64,000 bases of DNA from Solitalea longa (GTDB lineage Bacteria > Bacteroidota > Bacteroidia > Sphingobacteriales > Sphingobacteriaceae). Positions 35,407-43,973 of the stretch are shown piece after piece (the stretch's first letter is position 1; every line of letters begins with the position of its first letter). Location of the stretch: the NCBI RefSeq assembly GCF_002920915.1, contig NZ_PQVF01000009.1, positions 124,001 to 188,000 on the forward strand. Direction: 5' to 3'. A model generated the notes under the pieces. That model was not told where the DNA came from and made no database searches. It was given only the letters and a program-made list of their open reading frames with translations. The position numbers and the translations under genes are program-made.

Positions 35407-37053
35407 ATGCATTTAATTATAAAACGAACATTCGTAGCACTGTCATTTTGCGTATGTGCCTGCCTTCAGGTTCTGGCACAATCAGATGCCGGTATTTCAA
35501 AAACATGGGTAGCTGACCTGGGCAATGGGAATTACAAAAACCCCATCATTCATGCCGATTATTCCGATCCGGATGTTTGCCGGGTGGGTGATGATTATTA
35601 CATGACCGCATCGAGTTTCAATGCCATTCCCGGATTACCCATTCTACATTCCAACGATCTGGTCAACTGGAAGCTAATCTCTTACGCACTAGACCGGCAA
35701 CCTCCTTTTGAGCATTTTGAAAAGGTACAGAATGGAAACGGCGTTTGGGCTCCTGCCATTCGTTACCACAACAACGAATTTTACATTTATTATCCCGACC
35801 CTGATTTTGGCATTTACCTGATAAAAGCCAAACAAGCCACAGGACCATGGTCAAAACCACTATTAATAAAAAGCGGTAAAGGATTCATTGATCCTTGTCC
35901 GCTATGGGACAGCAACGGCAAAACCTACCTGGTACATGGCTGGGCCGGAAGCCGGGCTGGCATAAAAAGCATTATTACCATCAATGAAATGAATCCGCAA
36001 GGCGATCAAATTTTGGATGAAGGCGTTTTGGTCTACGACGGGCATGAGATCGATCCAACTATTGAAGGCCCGAAGATTTATAAACGAAACGGTTACTACT
36101 ACATTTTTGCTCCTGCCGGAGGTGTTTCAACCGGTTGGCAATTGGTCTTAAGGTCGAAAAATATTTATGGCCCTTATGAACGCAAGGTCGTTATGGACCA
36201 GGGAAAGTCGATTATTAACGGCCCTCACCAGGGAGCCTGGGTAGATACCAAAACAGGAGAAGACTGGTTCATTCATTTTCAGGATAAGGAAGCCTACGGA
36301 CGTGTAGCACATCTGCAACCTATGAAATGGGTTAATGATTGGCCGGTTATCGGTATAGATACTGATAAAGATGGAAAAGGCGAACCTGTTTTAACTTATC
36401 GCAAGCCGAATGTTGGGAAGACTTATCCTATTACAACTCCGCCCGAATCGGATGAGTTCAACAATCCTAAATTAGGCCTGCAATGGCAATGGGCAGCCAA
36501 TCCCAAGGTAACTTGGAAAGCTCATTCCACAACCGGTGTCTTGCGTTTGTTCTCGGCAAAAATTCTCGATAGCGCCAAAAACTTTTGGCAAGTGCCAAAT
36601 ATCTTATCGCAAAAGTTCCCAGCCGATCAGTTTATGGTGACAACCAAATTACTTTTTAAACCGGCAGCACTAAAATTGCAGGAAAAAACTGGCTTGATAA
36701 TCATGGGAGAAAACTATGCATACCTGGCTATAAAGAACACATCCGAAGGTTTGCAACTGGTTTACACCACTTGCACCAACGCCAGCAAAGGCACTGCTGA
36801 AACTGAAAAAAACATTGCAAAACTACCTTCAGGATCGGTTTACCTACGCGTTGCAGTTAAGGCAAACGCTATTTGTCAGTTTGCCTATAGCACCGATGGC
36901 GATAATTTCACAAGCATTAACGAAAACTTCAGTGCTACTCCCGGTCGATGGATAGGTGCCAAAGCAGGGATCTTTTGTACACGAACCGACCAAACCAACG
37001 ATTCGGGTTATGCCGATTTCGATTGGTTCAGGTTAGCGCCTGTTAAAGAATAA
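35407..37053 (+). CDS. GH43 family arabinofuranosidase/xylosidase
   Basis: A 548-residue glycoside hydrolase with a signal peptide (ends LQVLAQS). The five-bladed propeller (about 38-330) shows the three acidic residues: Asp in YSDPDVCRVGDDYYM, Asp in FIDPCPLWD and Glu in DPTIEGPKIYKRNGYYY. A C-terminal beta-sandwich (about 355-545, ESDEFNNPKLGLQWQW to AGIFCTRT) is the usual accessory domain of this GH43 group. The enzyme removes arabinose or xylose side chains, here most likely the arabinan decorations of rhamnogalacturonan I. It is the last gene before a strong terminator at 37,078. The subfamily cannot be decided by eye. Confidence 0.92.
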   Translation: MHLIIKRTFVALSFCVCACLQVLAQSDAGISKTWVADLGNGNYKNPIIHADYSDPDVCRVGDDYYMTASSFNAIPGLPILHSNDLVNWKLISYALDRQPPFEHFEKVQNGNGVWAPAIRYHNNEFYIYYPDPDFGIYLIKAKQATGPWSKPLLIKSGKGFIDPCPLWDSNGKTYLVHGWAGSRAGIKSIITINEMNPQGDQILDEGVLVYDGHEIDPTIEGPKIYKRNGYYYIFAPAGGVSTGWQLVLRSKNIYGPYERKVVMDQGKSIINGPHQGAWVDTKTGEDWFIHFQDKEAYGRVAHLQPMKWVNDWPVIGIDTDKDGKGEPVLTYRKPNVGKTYPITTPPESDEFNNPKLGLQWQWAANPKVTWKAHSTTGVLRLFSAKILDSAKNFWQVPNILSQKFPADQFMVTTKLLFKPAALKLQEKTGLIIMGENYAYLAIKNTSEGLQLVYTTCTNASKGTAETEKNIAKLPSGSVYLRVAVKANAICQFAYSTDGDNFTSINENFSATPGRWIGAKAGIFCTRTDQTNDSGYADFDWFRLAPVKE

Positions 37054-37077
37054 GTTGCAAATAATTCAACTTTAAGA

Positions 37078-37108
37078 ATACCTTGCTTTAGCAGCAGGGT
37101 ATTTTTTT
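37078..37108 (+). terminator. Terminator downstream of the CE12-CE8-GH43 operon
   Basis: ATACCTTGCT pairs with AGCAGGGTAT around TTAGC (one G-T pair), followed by seven T residues. It separates the esterase operon from the kduD operon, which then begins with its own operator. Confidence 0.9.
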
Positions 37109-37156
37109 ATCCGTTCAACAATCTACAGGAGTTTAATTACTGGATTTTAAAATGAT

Positions 37157-37174
37157 AACGTTACCGGTAACGTT
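37157..37174. promoter_or_regulatory. LacI-type operator 2 (kduD operon)
   Basis: An 18-base palindrome identical to the core of operator 1 and followed by TTGCA, as operator 1 is when read towards susC. The shared 3' flank means both sites point the same way relative to the operon they control. TTTG at 37,173-37,176 could be the -33 box, though the region at the expected -7 position (about 37,196-37,203) is a poor match. The site is 140 bases before kduD. Confidence 0.85.
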
Positions 37175-37313
37175 TGCACAAATATATATGGGCAAATTGT
37201 TTTTTAGCTCTCAAAAACTCAGTAGACTTGCTTCGTTCAGTAGTTAACATAATACTGAATAGATAAGAAAACCGCTCATTTCTTATTGAATAAAACAACC
37301 AAAAAAAGTAAAA

Positions 37314-38084
37314 ATGAATTCAAGCCATTTGTTTGATTTAACCGGTAAAACGGCATTGGTAACAGGATGCAATAAAGGCATCGGCAAAGCAATGGCAGTT
37401 GCACTGGCACGCGCCGGCGCATCAATAATTGGGGTCTCGGCCTCACTGGAGCTTAGCAATAGTAAGGTGGAGCAGGAAGTAAAGGCCCAGGGCGCTCAGT
37501 TTTATGCCTACCAATGCGATTTCAGCAATAGAGATTCATTACAAAACTTTATTAACAAGGTAACTAACGATCATCCGGTTATAGACATTTTGGTAAACAA
37601 TGCCGGAATGATCTTAAGAAAACCGGCCGCAGAACACGATGATGAGCTTTGGGATAGCGTGTTATCTGTAAATCTTGATGCCCCTTTCATTTTAAGCAGA
37701 GAGATCGGACGCCGAATGCTGGAACGTGGCTCAGGTAAGATCATTTTCACAGCTTCCTTATTAACATTCCAGGGTGGAATAAATGTACCTGGCTATGCCG
37801 CCAGTAAAGGCGCAGTAGGTAGTTTAGTAAAAGCTTTATCTAATGAATGGGCCTCAAGAGGAGTAAATGTGAATGCGATTGCTCCGGGTTACATTGCTAC
37901 CGACAATACCGAGGCTATACGCAAGGATGCCGATCGCAGCAAGTCTATTTTAGATCGTATTCCGGCCGGCCGCTGGGGAACCCCGGAAGATTTTGATGGC
38001 ATTACGGTTTTCCTTGCCTCAAAAGCATCAGATTATGTGAACGGTGCTATTATACCAGTTGACGGTGGGTGGATGGGCAGATAG
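37314..38084 (+). CDS. kduD: 2-dehydro-3-deoxy-D-gluconate 5-dehydrogenase
   Basis: A 256-residue short-chain dehydrogenase that reduces 2,5-diketo-3-deoxygluconate to 2-keto-3-deoxygluconate. The Rossmann TGCNKGIGKAMA, the NNAGM box and the catalytic Ser/Tyr-x-x-x-Lys (YAASKGA) are present, as are the KduD-style start LFDLTGKTALVTG and end VDGGWMGR. First gene of the long uronate operon behind operator 2, followed by kduI, its pathway partner. Confidence 0.95.
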   Translation: MNSSHLFDLTGKTALVTGCNKGIGKAMAVALARAGASIIGVSASLELSNSKVEQEVKAQGAQFYAYQCDFSNRDSLQNFINKVTNDHPVIDILVNNAGMILRKPAAEHDDELWDSVLSVNLDAPFILSREIGRRMLERGSGKIIFTASLLTFQGGINVPGYAASKGAVGSLVKALSNEWASRGVNVNAIAPGYIATDNTEAIRKDADRSKSILDRIPAGRWGTPEDFDGITVFLASKASDYVNGAIIPVDGGWMGR

Positions 38085-38136
38085 TTAGACATCCGAAGAA
38101 AATAATATAAAAGATAGAAGAACGAATAATACTTGC

Positions 38137-38967
38137 ATGGAACAGCGATATCATAACAGCCCTAACGAAACAAAAAACATGAATACAGAACAGTTAAGAA
38201 ACAATTTCTTAATTGATAACCTCATGCAAGCCGATAAGCTTACCCTTGTTTACAGCCACTACGACCGAATGATCATTGGGGGGGCAGTTCCTGCAACTAC
38301 CCCGTTAACGCTGAATAACGAAGCTGAATTGCGCGCCGATTTTTTCCTGGAGCGACGCGAGTTGGGAATTATTAATGTGGGCGGTAATGGTAAAGTTGAG
38401 GTAGATGGTAAAGTTTACGAGTTGGGCGTTAAAGATTGTTTATACGTTGGCCGTGGTCAAAAGAGAGTTGTTTTCTCTTCTGACAATTCCCAAAACCCTG
38501 CAGTTTATTACCTGCTTTCGGCACCTGCACACAAGGAATATGCAACACAATTGATGAAGAAAGAAGATGCAACTCCAACAACAGTGGGCAGTTTAGAAAC
38601 TTCAAATCATCGCACTATTTATAAATACATCCACAAGCAAGGTATTGAAAGTTGCCAGCTGGTGATGGGCTTAACCACCTTAAACACCGGTAGCGTTTGG
38701 AACACAATGCCTTCGCATACCCACGACCGCCGCATGGAAGCCTATTTCTATTTTGATGTGCAGCCGGGACAAGCGGTGGTGCATTTTATGGGGCAGCCTA
38801 CCGAAACGCGCCATATTATGGTACACAACCATCAGGCTCTTATTTCTCCTCCATGGTCGATCCATTCGGGTTGCGGAACCGCCAATTACTCATTTATTTG
38901 GGGTATGGCCGGCGAGAACCAGGATTATGCAGATATGGATGCTGTGAAAATCGATGAACTCCGATAA
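38137..38967 (+). CDS. kduI: 5-dehydro-4-deoxy-D-glucuronate isomerase
   Basis: A 276-residue cupin isomerase that turns 5-keto-4-deoxyuronate, released by unsaturated uronyl hydrolases, into 2,5-diketo-3-deoxygluconate for KduD. The zinc ligands lie in MPSHTHDRRMEAYFYF (His, His, Glu) and IHSGCGTANYSF (His). The first ATG at 38,137 places QLRNNFL at residues 19-25, the same offset as in E. coli KduI, so it is preferred over the internal ATG 18 codons later. Confidence 0.96.
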   Translation: MEQRYHNSPNETKNMNTEQLRNNFLIDNLMQADKLTLVYSHYDRMIIGGAVPATTPLTLNNEAELRADFFLERRELGIINVGGNGKVEVDGKVYELGVKDCLYVGRGQKRVVFSSDNSQNPAVYYLLSAPAHKEYATQLMKKEDATPTTVGSLETSNHRTIYKYIHKQGIESCQLVMGLTTLNTGSVWNTMPSHTHDRRMEAYFYFDVQPGQAVVHFMGQPTETRHIMVHNHQALISPPWSIHSGCGTANYSFIWGMAGENQDYADMDAVKIDELR

Positions 38968-38999
38968 TTAGCCGAATTAAACGATCAACTGATTTAAGC

Positions 39000-40694
39000 A
39001 TGAAGACCACAGCAATAGCCCTTTGTCTCTCGTTAATATGCGGAAGTACTTTTGCCCAAAATGCAGCTTCTCAGCAACAGAAAACTGACACCACTCTTCT
39101 GTTTGGAAGCACCAGGGTGACTTTACCGAAAGTAGCTGAACCTGTTTTCAGAAAAGACACCTTATCTATTATTGATTTTGGAGCAGTAAGTGACGGCAAT
39201 ACATTGAACACTAAAAGTATCAATGACGCCATTTTGCAGGCCAATAAAAGAGGTGGCGGTGTGGTGCTTATTCCAAGAGGTATTTGGTTAACCGGTCCTG
39301 TGGAATTAAAAAGCAATGTTAACCTGCATATTGCAAGCGGAGCCTTGTTGTTGTTTACTAAAGATTTTGATCAGTATAAAATGGTTGAAACTAACTGGGA
39401 AGGATTGACAGCGGTACGCAACCAATCACCTATCAGTGGTGTTGACCTGGAAAATATTGCTATCACCGGCAAAGGTGTGGTTGATGGTAATGGTGATGCC
39501 TGGAGAATGGTGAAAAAAGACAAACTTTCTGAAGGCCAATGGCAGAAACTTATTGCATCAGGAGGTATAGTGAATGAAGAAAAGCGCACCTGGTACCCAA
39601 GTGAAAGCTCACTAAAAGGCGCTTCCCTTAAAAATGGGGGTGTGATTGCCGCAGGTAAAACTTTAAATGATTACCAGGAGATCAAAGACTTTCTTCGTCC
39701 CAACCTGATGGTATTAACACGTTGTAAAAAGGTGTTAATTGATGGGCCTACTTTCCAAAATTCAGCAGCATGGAACTTGCATCCACTGATGTGCGAAGAT
39801 GTTACCGTGCGCAATGTTATTGCCCGCAACCCTTGGTACGCGCAAAACGGCGACGGCATTGATGTTGAATCATGCAAAAATGTATTGATAGAAAACAGTG
39901 TTTTTGATGTAGGAGATGATGGTATCTGCATAAAATCGGGGCGCGATGAACAGGGACGCAAACGCGGCATGCCAACCGAAAACCTGATTGTGAACAACTG
40001 TACCGTTTATGCGGCTCATGGCGGTTTTGTGATCGGCAGCGAGATGTCGGGAGGGGCACGTAATATCTGCGTTTCCAACTGCACATTTATGGGCACCGAT
40101 ATCGGCCTTCGTTTTAAAACCACACGCGGAAGAGGTGGCTTGGTTGAAAACATCTACGTTAAAAATATAACCATGAAGGATATTGTTGGAGAGGCTATCC
40201 TTTTCGACATGTATTATGCGGCTGTTGACCCAATAAAACTACCCGGCGAAAAACGCACAGCTCCTAAAACAGAGTTGCTGCCGGTAACAGAAGCTACTCC
40301 TCAGTTCCGCAACTTTTACATTGAAAACGTGGTTTGCAACGGTGCCGAGAAAGCCATTTTCGTACGTGGATTGCCCGAAATGAATATCAAAAACATTTCA
40401 CTGAACAATATTACCATTAAAGCCAAAACAGGTATCGAACTTATTGAAGCGCAGGAAATCAGCTTAAACAACCTGAATATTTCTACTAATTCGGCTAATA
40501 CCTTAACAACAATTACTAATAGCAGCAACATCATGTTCAACAAGCTATCATGTAATAAACTTATAACGCTGCTCTTCGCTGTTGAGGGCGAGCGTAGTTC
40601 AAATATTTGTGTTACCAATACCGATACCTCGGTAGCAAAATCAGTATCGAGCTTTAGCAATGGAGCCGATAAAAAATCACTGAAACTGAAATAA
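39000..40694 (+). CDS. GH28 polygalacturonase
   Basis: A 564-residue secreted GH28 enzyme. The signal peptide ends CGSTFAQN. The right-handed beta-helix has all catalytic signatures: NGDGIDVES (Asp285, Asp288), VGDDGICIKSG (Asp306, Asp307), HGGFVIGSE and RFKTTRGRGG. It cuts alpha-1,4 galacturonosyl bonds by inversion, either in homogalacturonan or, as the long N-terminal part suggests, as an exo-acting enzyme on oligomers. It lies between kduI and the GH105 gene. Confidence 0.94.
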   Translation: MKTTAIALCLSLICGSTFAQNAASQQQKTDTTLLFGSTRVTLPKVAEPVFRKDTLSIIDFGAVSDGNTLNTKSINDAILQANKRGGGVVLIPRGIWLTGPVELKSNVNLHIASGALLLFTKDFDQYKMVETNWEGLTAVRNQSPISGVDLENIAITGKGVVDGNGDAWRMVKKDKLSEGQWQKLIASGGIVNEEKRTWYPSESSLKGASLKNGGVIAAGKTLNDYQEIKDFLRPNLMVLTRCKKVLIDGPTFQNSAAWNLHPLMCEDVTVRNVIARNPWYAQNGDGIDVESCKNVLIENSVFDVGDDGICIKSGRDEQGRKRGMPTENLIVNNCTVYAAHGGFVIGSEMSGGARNICVSNCTFMGTDIGLRFKTTRGRGGLVENIYVKNITMKDIVGEAILFDMYYAAVDPIKLPGEKRTAPKTELLPVTEATPQFRNFYIENVVCNGAEKAIFVRGLPEMNIKNISLNNITIKAKTGIELIEAQEISLNNLNISTNSANTLTTITNSSNIMFNKLSCNKLITLLFAVEGERSSNICVTNTDTSVAKSVSSFSNGADKKSLKLK

Positions 40695-40708
40695 GCTGTA
40701 CTTATCTC

Positions 40709-42625
40709 ATGAAAAAACGAAGTCTCATAATTGTATTTATATTGATTGGAAGTTATACAGGAAGCGGCTATGCTCAAAATCTGTCGGAGAAAATGGCCGC
40801 TACTGTTATGACGATCTGGAAAGATTCACTGGCCAACCCTGTTGGTAAACCTGTGAAATGGGCTTATGACGAGGGCGTGGTGCTGGAAGGAATGGTGAAC
40901 ATCTGGAAACGTACCGGAAATGCCGATTACTTCAACTTTACGCAAAAAAGCATGGACTTTTTTGTGCAGCCGGATGGAAGCATTAACCGCTACCGACAAG
41001 ATGAATACAATATAGACAATGTTAAAAATGGCCGTTCGCTTTTATTGCTCTACAAAGTAACCGGCGACGAAAAATATTATAAAGCCTGCAAGCTCTTGCG
41101 TGAGCAGCTTAAAAATCACCCCAGAACTAACGAAGGTGGCTTTTGGCACAAAAAAATATACCCTTACCAAATGTGGCTTGACGGTTTGTACATGGGTGCG
41201 CCATTTTACACCGAATATGCCGCAACGTTCAATGAACCGGAAGCTTTCGATGATATTGCCAACCAGTTGATCTTTATGGAAAACCATGCGCGCGACCCTA
41301 AAACAGGATTGCTGTATCATGGCTGGGATGAATCGAAACAGCAGGCATGGGCTAATAAAACCACCGGCAACTCCCCTAATTTCTGGGGCCGGGCAATGGG
41401 TTGGTACGGCATGGCACTGGTTGATGTGCTGGAGAATTTCCCGGCCAACCATCCTAAAAGAGCAACTATCCTTAGCATTTTAAACCGTTTTGCCACCGCA
41501 ATAACTAAGGTACAGGATTCAAAAAGCGGCTTATGGTACAATGTGCTAGACAAACCTAAAGGCAAAGGAAACTATAAAGAAGCTTCAGCTTCATGTATGT
41601 TGGTGTACACTTTAGCCAAAGCGGTGCGCCTGGGGTATTTACCGGCTAAGTACAAAGCGGTTGCTGATAAAGGATACAAAGGCATTACGAATACATTTAT
41701 TGAAACTGATGCTAACGGGCAAGTTAACCTGAATGGTACCATTAGTGTGGCGGGTTTAGGGGGCAAGCCTTACCGCGATGGCAGTTATGAATACTATATG
41801 AGTGAAAAGGTAGTTACCAACGATCCTAAAGGAGTAGGTGCTTTTTTACTTGCTGCCAATGAAATGGAACTTACAGAAATTAAGCAAACCGGAAAAGGTA
41901 AAACCGTAATGGTTGACCGCTATTTTAATAATGAGTTTCAAACAGATGCCAGCGGAACTAAACAAACTCATCATTACAACTGGACGGAACTTAACCATGG
42001 TGGATTTTCATTATGGGGTGAACACATCCGTTATACCGGAGCTAAAACTACTGAGCTTAACACGGTTCCTTCCGCCAAAAGCTTGAAATCGGCCAATGTG
42101 TATATCATTGTTGATCCCGACAATGAGAAAGACACTAAACAACCAAACTACATTGAACAACCTCAAATTAATGCTATTACAAATTGGGTTAAAGCGGGCG
42201 GTGTGTTGGTTTTAATGGCGAACGATATTAACAACTGTGACCTGGATCATTTGAATAACCTGGCAGCCAATTTTGGTATCGGCTTTAAAAAAGAAACACA
42301 AAACAAGGTAACCAACAATCAATTTGAAATGGGAAAAGTGCTTACCTCTGCCAATAGCGGATTGTTTACTCAACCATGGCAATTATACCTGAAAGAAATT
42401 AGCTCGCTAAACGTTACTGCTCCTGCCAAGACCGCCGTTGAAAGTAACAACATGGCCATTATCGCTATTGCAAAGGTGGGCAAAGGAACTGTTTTAGCCG
42501 TTGGCGACCCTTGGTTATATAATGAATATACCGACGGACGTAAACTTCCATCATCCTTTAAAAACCTGCAGGCTGCTGATGACCTAACCAACTGGTTATT
42601 TAATCAGGTGCCGGCAACTAAATAA
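40709..42625 (+). CDS. GH105 unsaturated rhamnogalacturonyl hydrolase fused to a C-terminal domain
   Basis: A 638-residue protein with a signal peptide ending GSGYAQ. The first part (about 24-380) is an alpha/alpha-toroid GH88/GH105 unsaturated uronyl hydrolase: VKWAYDEGVVLEGMVNIW, the QDEYNIDNVKNG substrate block, WLDGLYMGAPFYTEYA and FWGRAMGWYGMALVDVL. About 390-638 is a second Rossmann-like domain (NVYIIVDPDNEKDTK, AGGVLVLMANDINNCD, KGTVLAVGDPWLYNEY), a glutamine-amidotransferase-like fold of the DUF4350 kind. Its function is not known. The first domain hydrates the 4,5-unsaturated uronate from lyase products to give 5-keto-4-deoxyuronate, which KduI uses. Confidence 0.9.
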   Translation: MKKRSLIIVFILIGSYTGSGYAQNLSEKMAATVMTIWKDSLANPVGKPVKWAYDEGVVLEGMVNIWKRTGNADYFNFTQKSMDFFVQPDGSINRYRQDEYNIDNVKNGRSLLLLYKVTGDEKYYKACKLLREQLKNHPRTNEGGFWHKKIYPYQMWLDGLYMGAPFYTEYAATFNEPEAFDDIANQLIFMENHARDPKTGLLYHGWDESKQQAWANKTTGNSPNFWGRAMGWYGMALVDVLENFPANHPKRATILSILNRFATAITKVQDSKSGLWYNVLDKPKGKGNYKEASASCMLVYTLAKAVRLGYLPAKYKAVADKGYKGITNTFIETDANGQVNLNGTISVAGLGGKPYRDGSYEYYMSEKVVTNDPKGVGAFLLAANEMELTEIKQTGKGKTVMVDRYFNNEFQTDASGTKQTHHYNWTELNHGGFSLWGEHIRYTGAKTTELNTVPSAKSLKSANVYIIVDPDNEKDTKQPNYIEQPQINAITNWVKAGGVLVLMANDINNCDLDHLNNLAANFGIGFKKETQNKVTNNQFEMGKVLTSANSGLFTQPWQLYLKEISSLNVTAPAKTAVESNNMAIIAIAKVGKGTVLAVGDPWLYNEYTDGRKLPSSFKNLQAADDLTNWLFNQVPATK

Positions 42626-42683
42626 ATGAGCAGCATAAAGCTGTCTTAATGAAATAAATGCGCATCAGTTATTAACTAATAAT

Positions 42684-43967
42684 ATGATAACGAGCTTAAT
42701 AAGTAAAAAATATTCGTTGTTATTGCTTTCAGCACTGGCATTGCAGGGATGCTCTTCGAAATCGGTTTATAAGATCACCTTGGAAAACGCTACTGATGTT
42801 CCGCGTACAGATGAATTGGTGGTATTGAACCGTGATTTTCTGGAGAAAAAACTGGGAAAGATAAGCGATTCTCAAACCTATGAGATCACTTTTAATACCA
42901 ACACTATTATATGTCAACTTGATGACCTGAATGGAGATGGCAACTGGGATGAAGCCGTTTTTCCGCTGACAATCGGAGCGCATAAACGCATTGAAGCTGA
43001 CATTCATCCGGTTTCAAAACAGGCATTAAAAGGAATTACTTCGAAAGCACATTCGCGTTTAAAAAAGAAACAAGCCAATGGCACTTATGGCGAAGTGTTA
43101 AAGTCAGAAACAATGCCTGAAAATTTAACCGCCAATAATTTCACTACCAACCCAATTCCATTGTACCAAACTGAAGGGCCAGCCTGGGAAAATGATAAAG
43201 TAGCCTTTCGCTCCTATTTTGATGTTCGCAATGCCAAAGACATTTTTGGCAAAACTACGGCAGCAATGGTAATGGACACAGTTGGTTATTCGGGTGATAA
43301 ATATTACCATCACATTGCTCCCTGGGGCATGGATATCCTGAAAGTGGGACAATCACTGGGTGCAGGAGCGCTGGCCATCAGTCTGAAAAACGCTGAGGGA
43401 GTTGATACGCTTATCAGAGTAGCGGGCAACAATGTGAAGAAATCAAATTATCAACTTATTACTAATGGACCTTATCGGTCGATCATCAGGTTAACTTATC
43501 AACAGGTAAACATTGCAAACCAGGTTTATAACATTTCCGAAGAAATAAGCATTTGGGGCGGCCAGTATTTTTATCAGAATAAGATCTTCCTGGAAAAAAC
43601 ATATGGAAACGAGCACGTAGTAACCGGCATTGTAAATATGCATAGCAACCAGTCGGTTTGTTTTGATGTGGAAAACACCAATTGCATGTACACGCTTGAT
43701 AAGCAAAGTGAAAACAAGGATATGTTAGGAATGGCTGTAATGACCAAAAAAGATGAACTGGATTATTTTCATCATACTCCCAAAGAGGGCGAAGGCATTA
43801 TTAACACATATACAGCATTTTTAAAACCTAACAAAAACAATGCGTGTACCTATCGCTTCTATGCAGCCTGGGAACAAAGTGATCGTCAGTTTGCCGACAA
43901 AGCTTATGTCGATTCCTTTTTGAAAGAAGAGGGGTTTAAATGGAGCCATCCTTTAACTGTAAAGTAA
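42684..43967 (+). CDS. DUF4861-family lipoprotein
   Basis: A 427-residue protein with a lipoprotein signal (LLLSALALQGCSSK). It contains GPAWENDKVAFRSYFDVRNAKDIFG and HHIAPWGMDILKVGQSLGAG, which I recognise as the DUF4861 family found in pectin and rhamnogalacturonan loci of Bacteroidota. The fold looks beta-rich, like galactose-mutarotase or lyase-type sandwiches, but no catalytic motif was identified. It lies between the GH105 and uxaB genes, six bases before uxaB. Possible roles are a lyase, an esterase or a binding protein on pectin oligomers. Confidence 0.75.
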   Translation: MITSLISKKYSLLLLSALALQGCSSKSVYKITLENATDVPRTDELVVLNRDFLEKKLGKISDSQTYEITFNTNTIICQLDDLNGDGNWDEAVFPLTIGAHKRIEADIHPVSKQALKGITSKAHSRLKKKQANGTYGEVLKSETMPENLTANNFTTNPIPLYQTEGPAWENDKVAFRSYFDVRNAKDIFGKTTAAMVMDTVGYSGDKYYHHIAPWGMDILKVGQSLGAGALAISLKNAEGVDTLIRVAGNNVKKSNYQLITNGPYRSIIRLTYQQVNIANQVYNISEEISIWGGQYFYQNKIFLEKTYGNEHVVTGIVNMHSNQSVCFDVENTNCMYTLDKQSENKDMLGMAVMTKKDELDYFHHTPKEGEGIINTYTAFLKPNKNNACTYRFYAAWEQSDRQFADKAYVDSFLKEEGFKWSHPLTVK

Positions 43968-43973
43968 ATACGA

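Noticed and set aside
40316-40777. Open frame of 153 codons on the minus strand
   Set aside because: It runs antisense to the GH28 gene and into the GH105 start. No domain, signal or promoter supports it.
41042-41452. Open frame of 136 codons on the minus strand
   Set aside because: Antisense to the GH105 gene, with the composition of a shadow frame.
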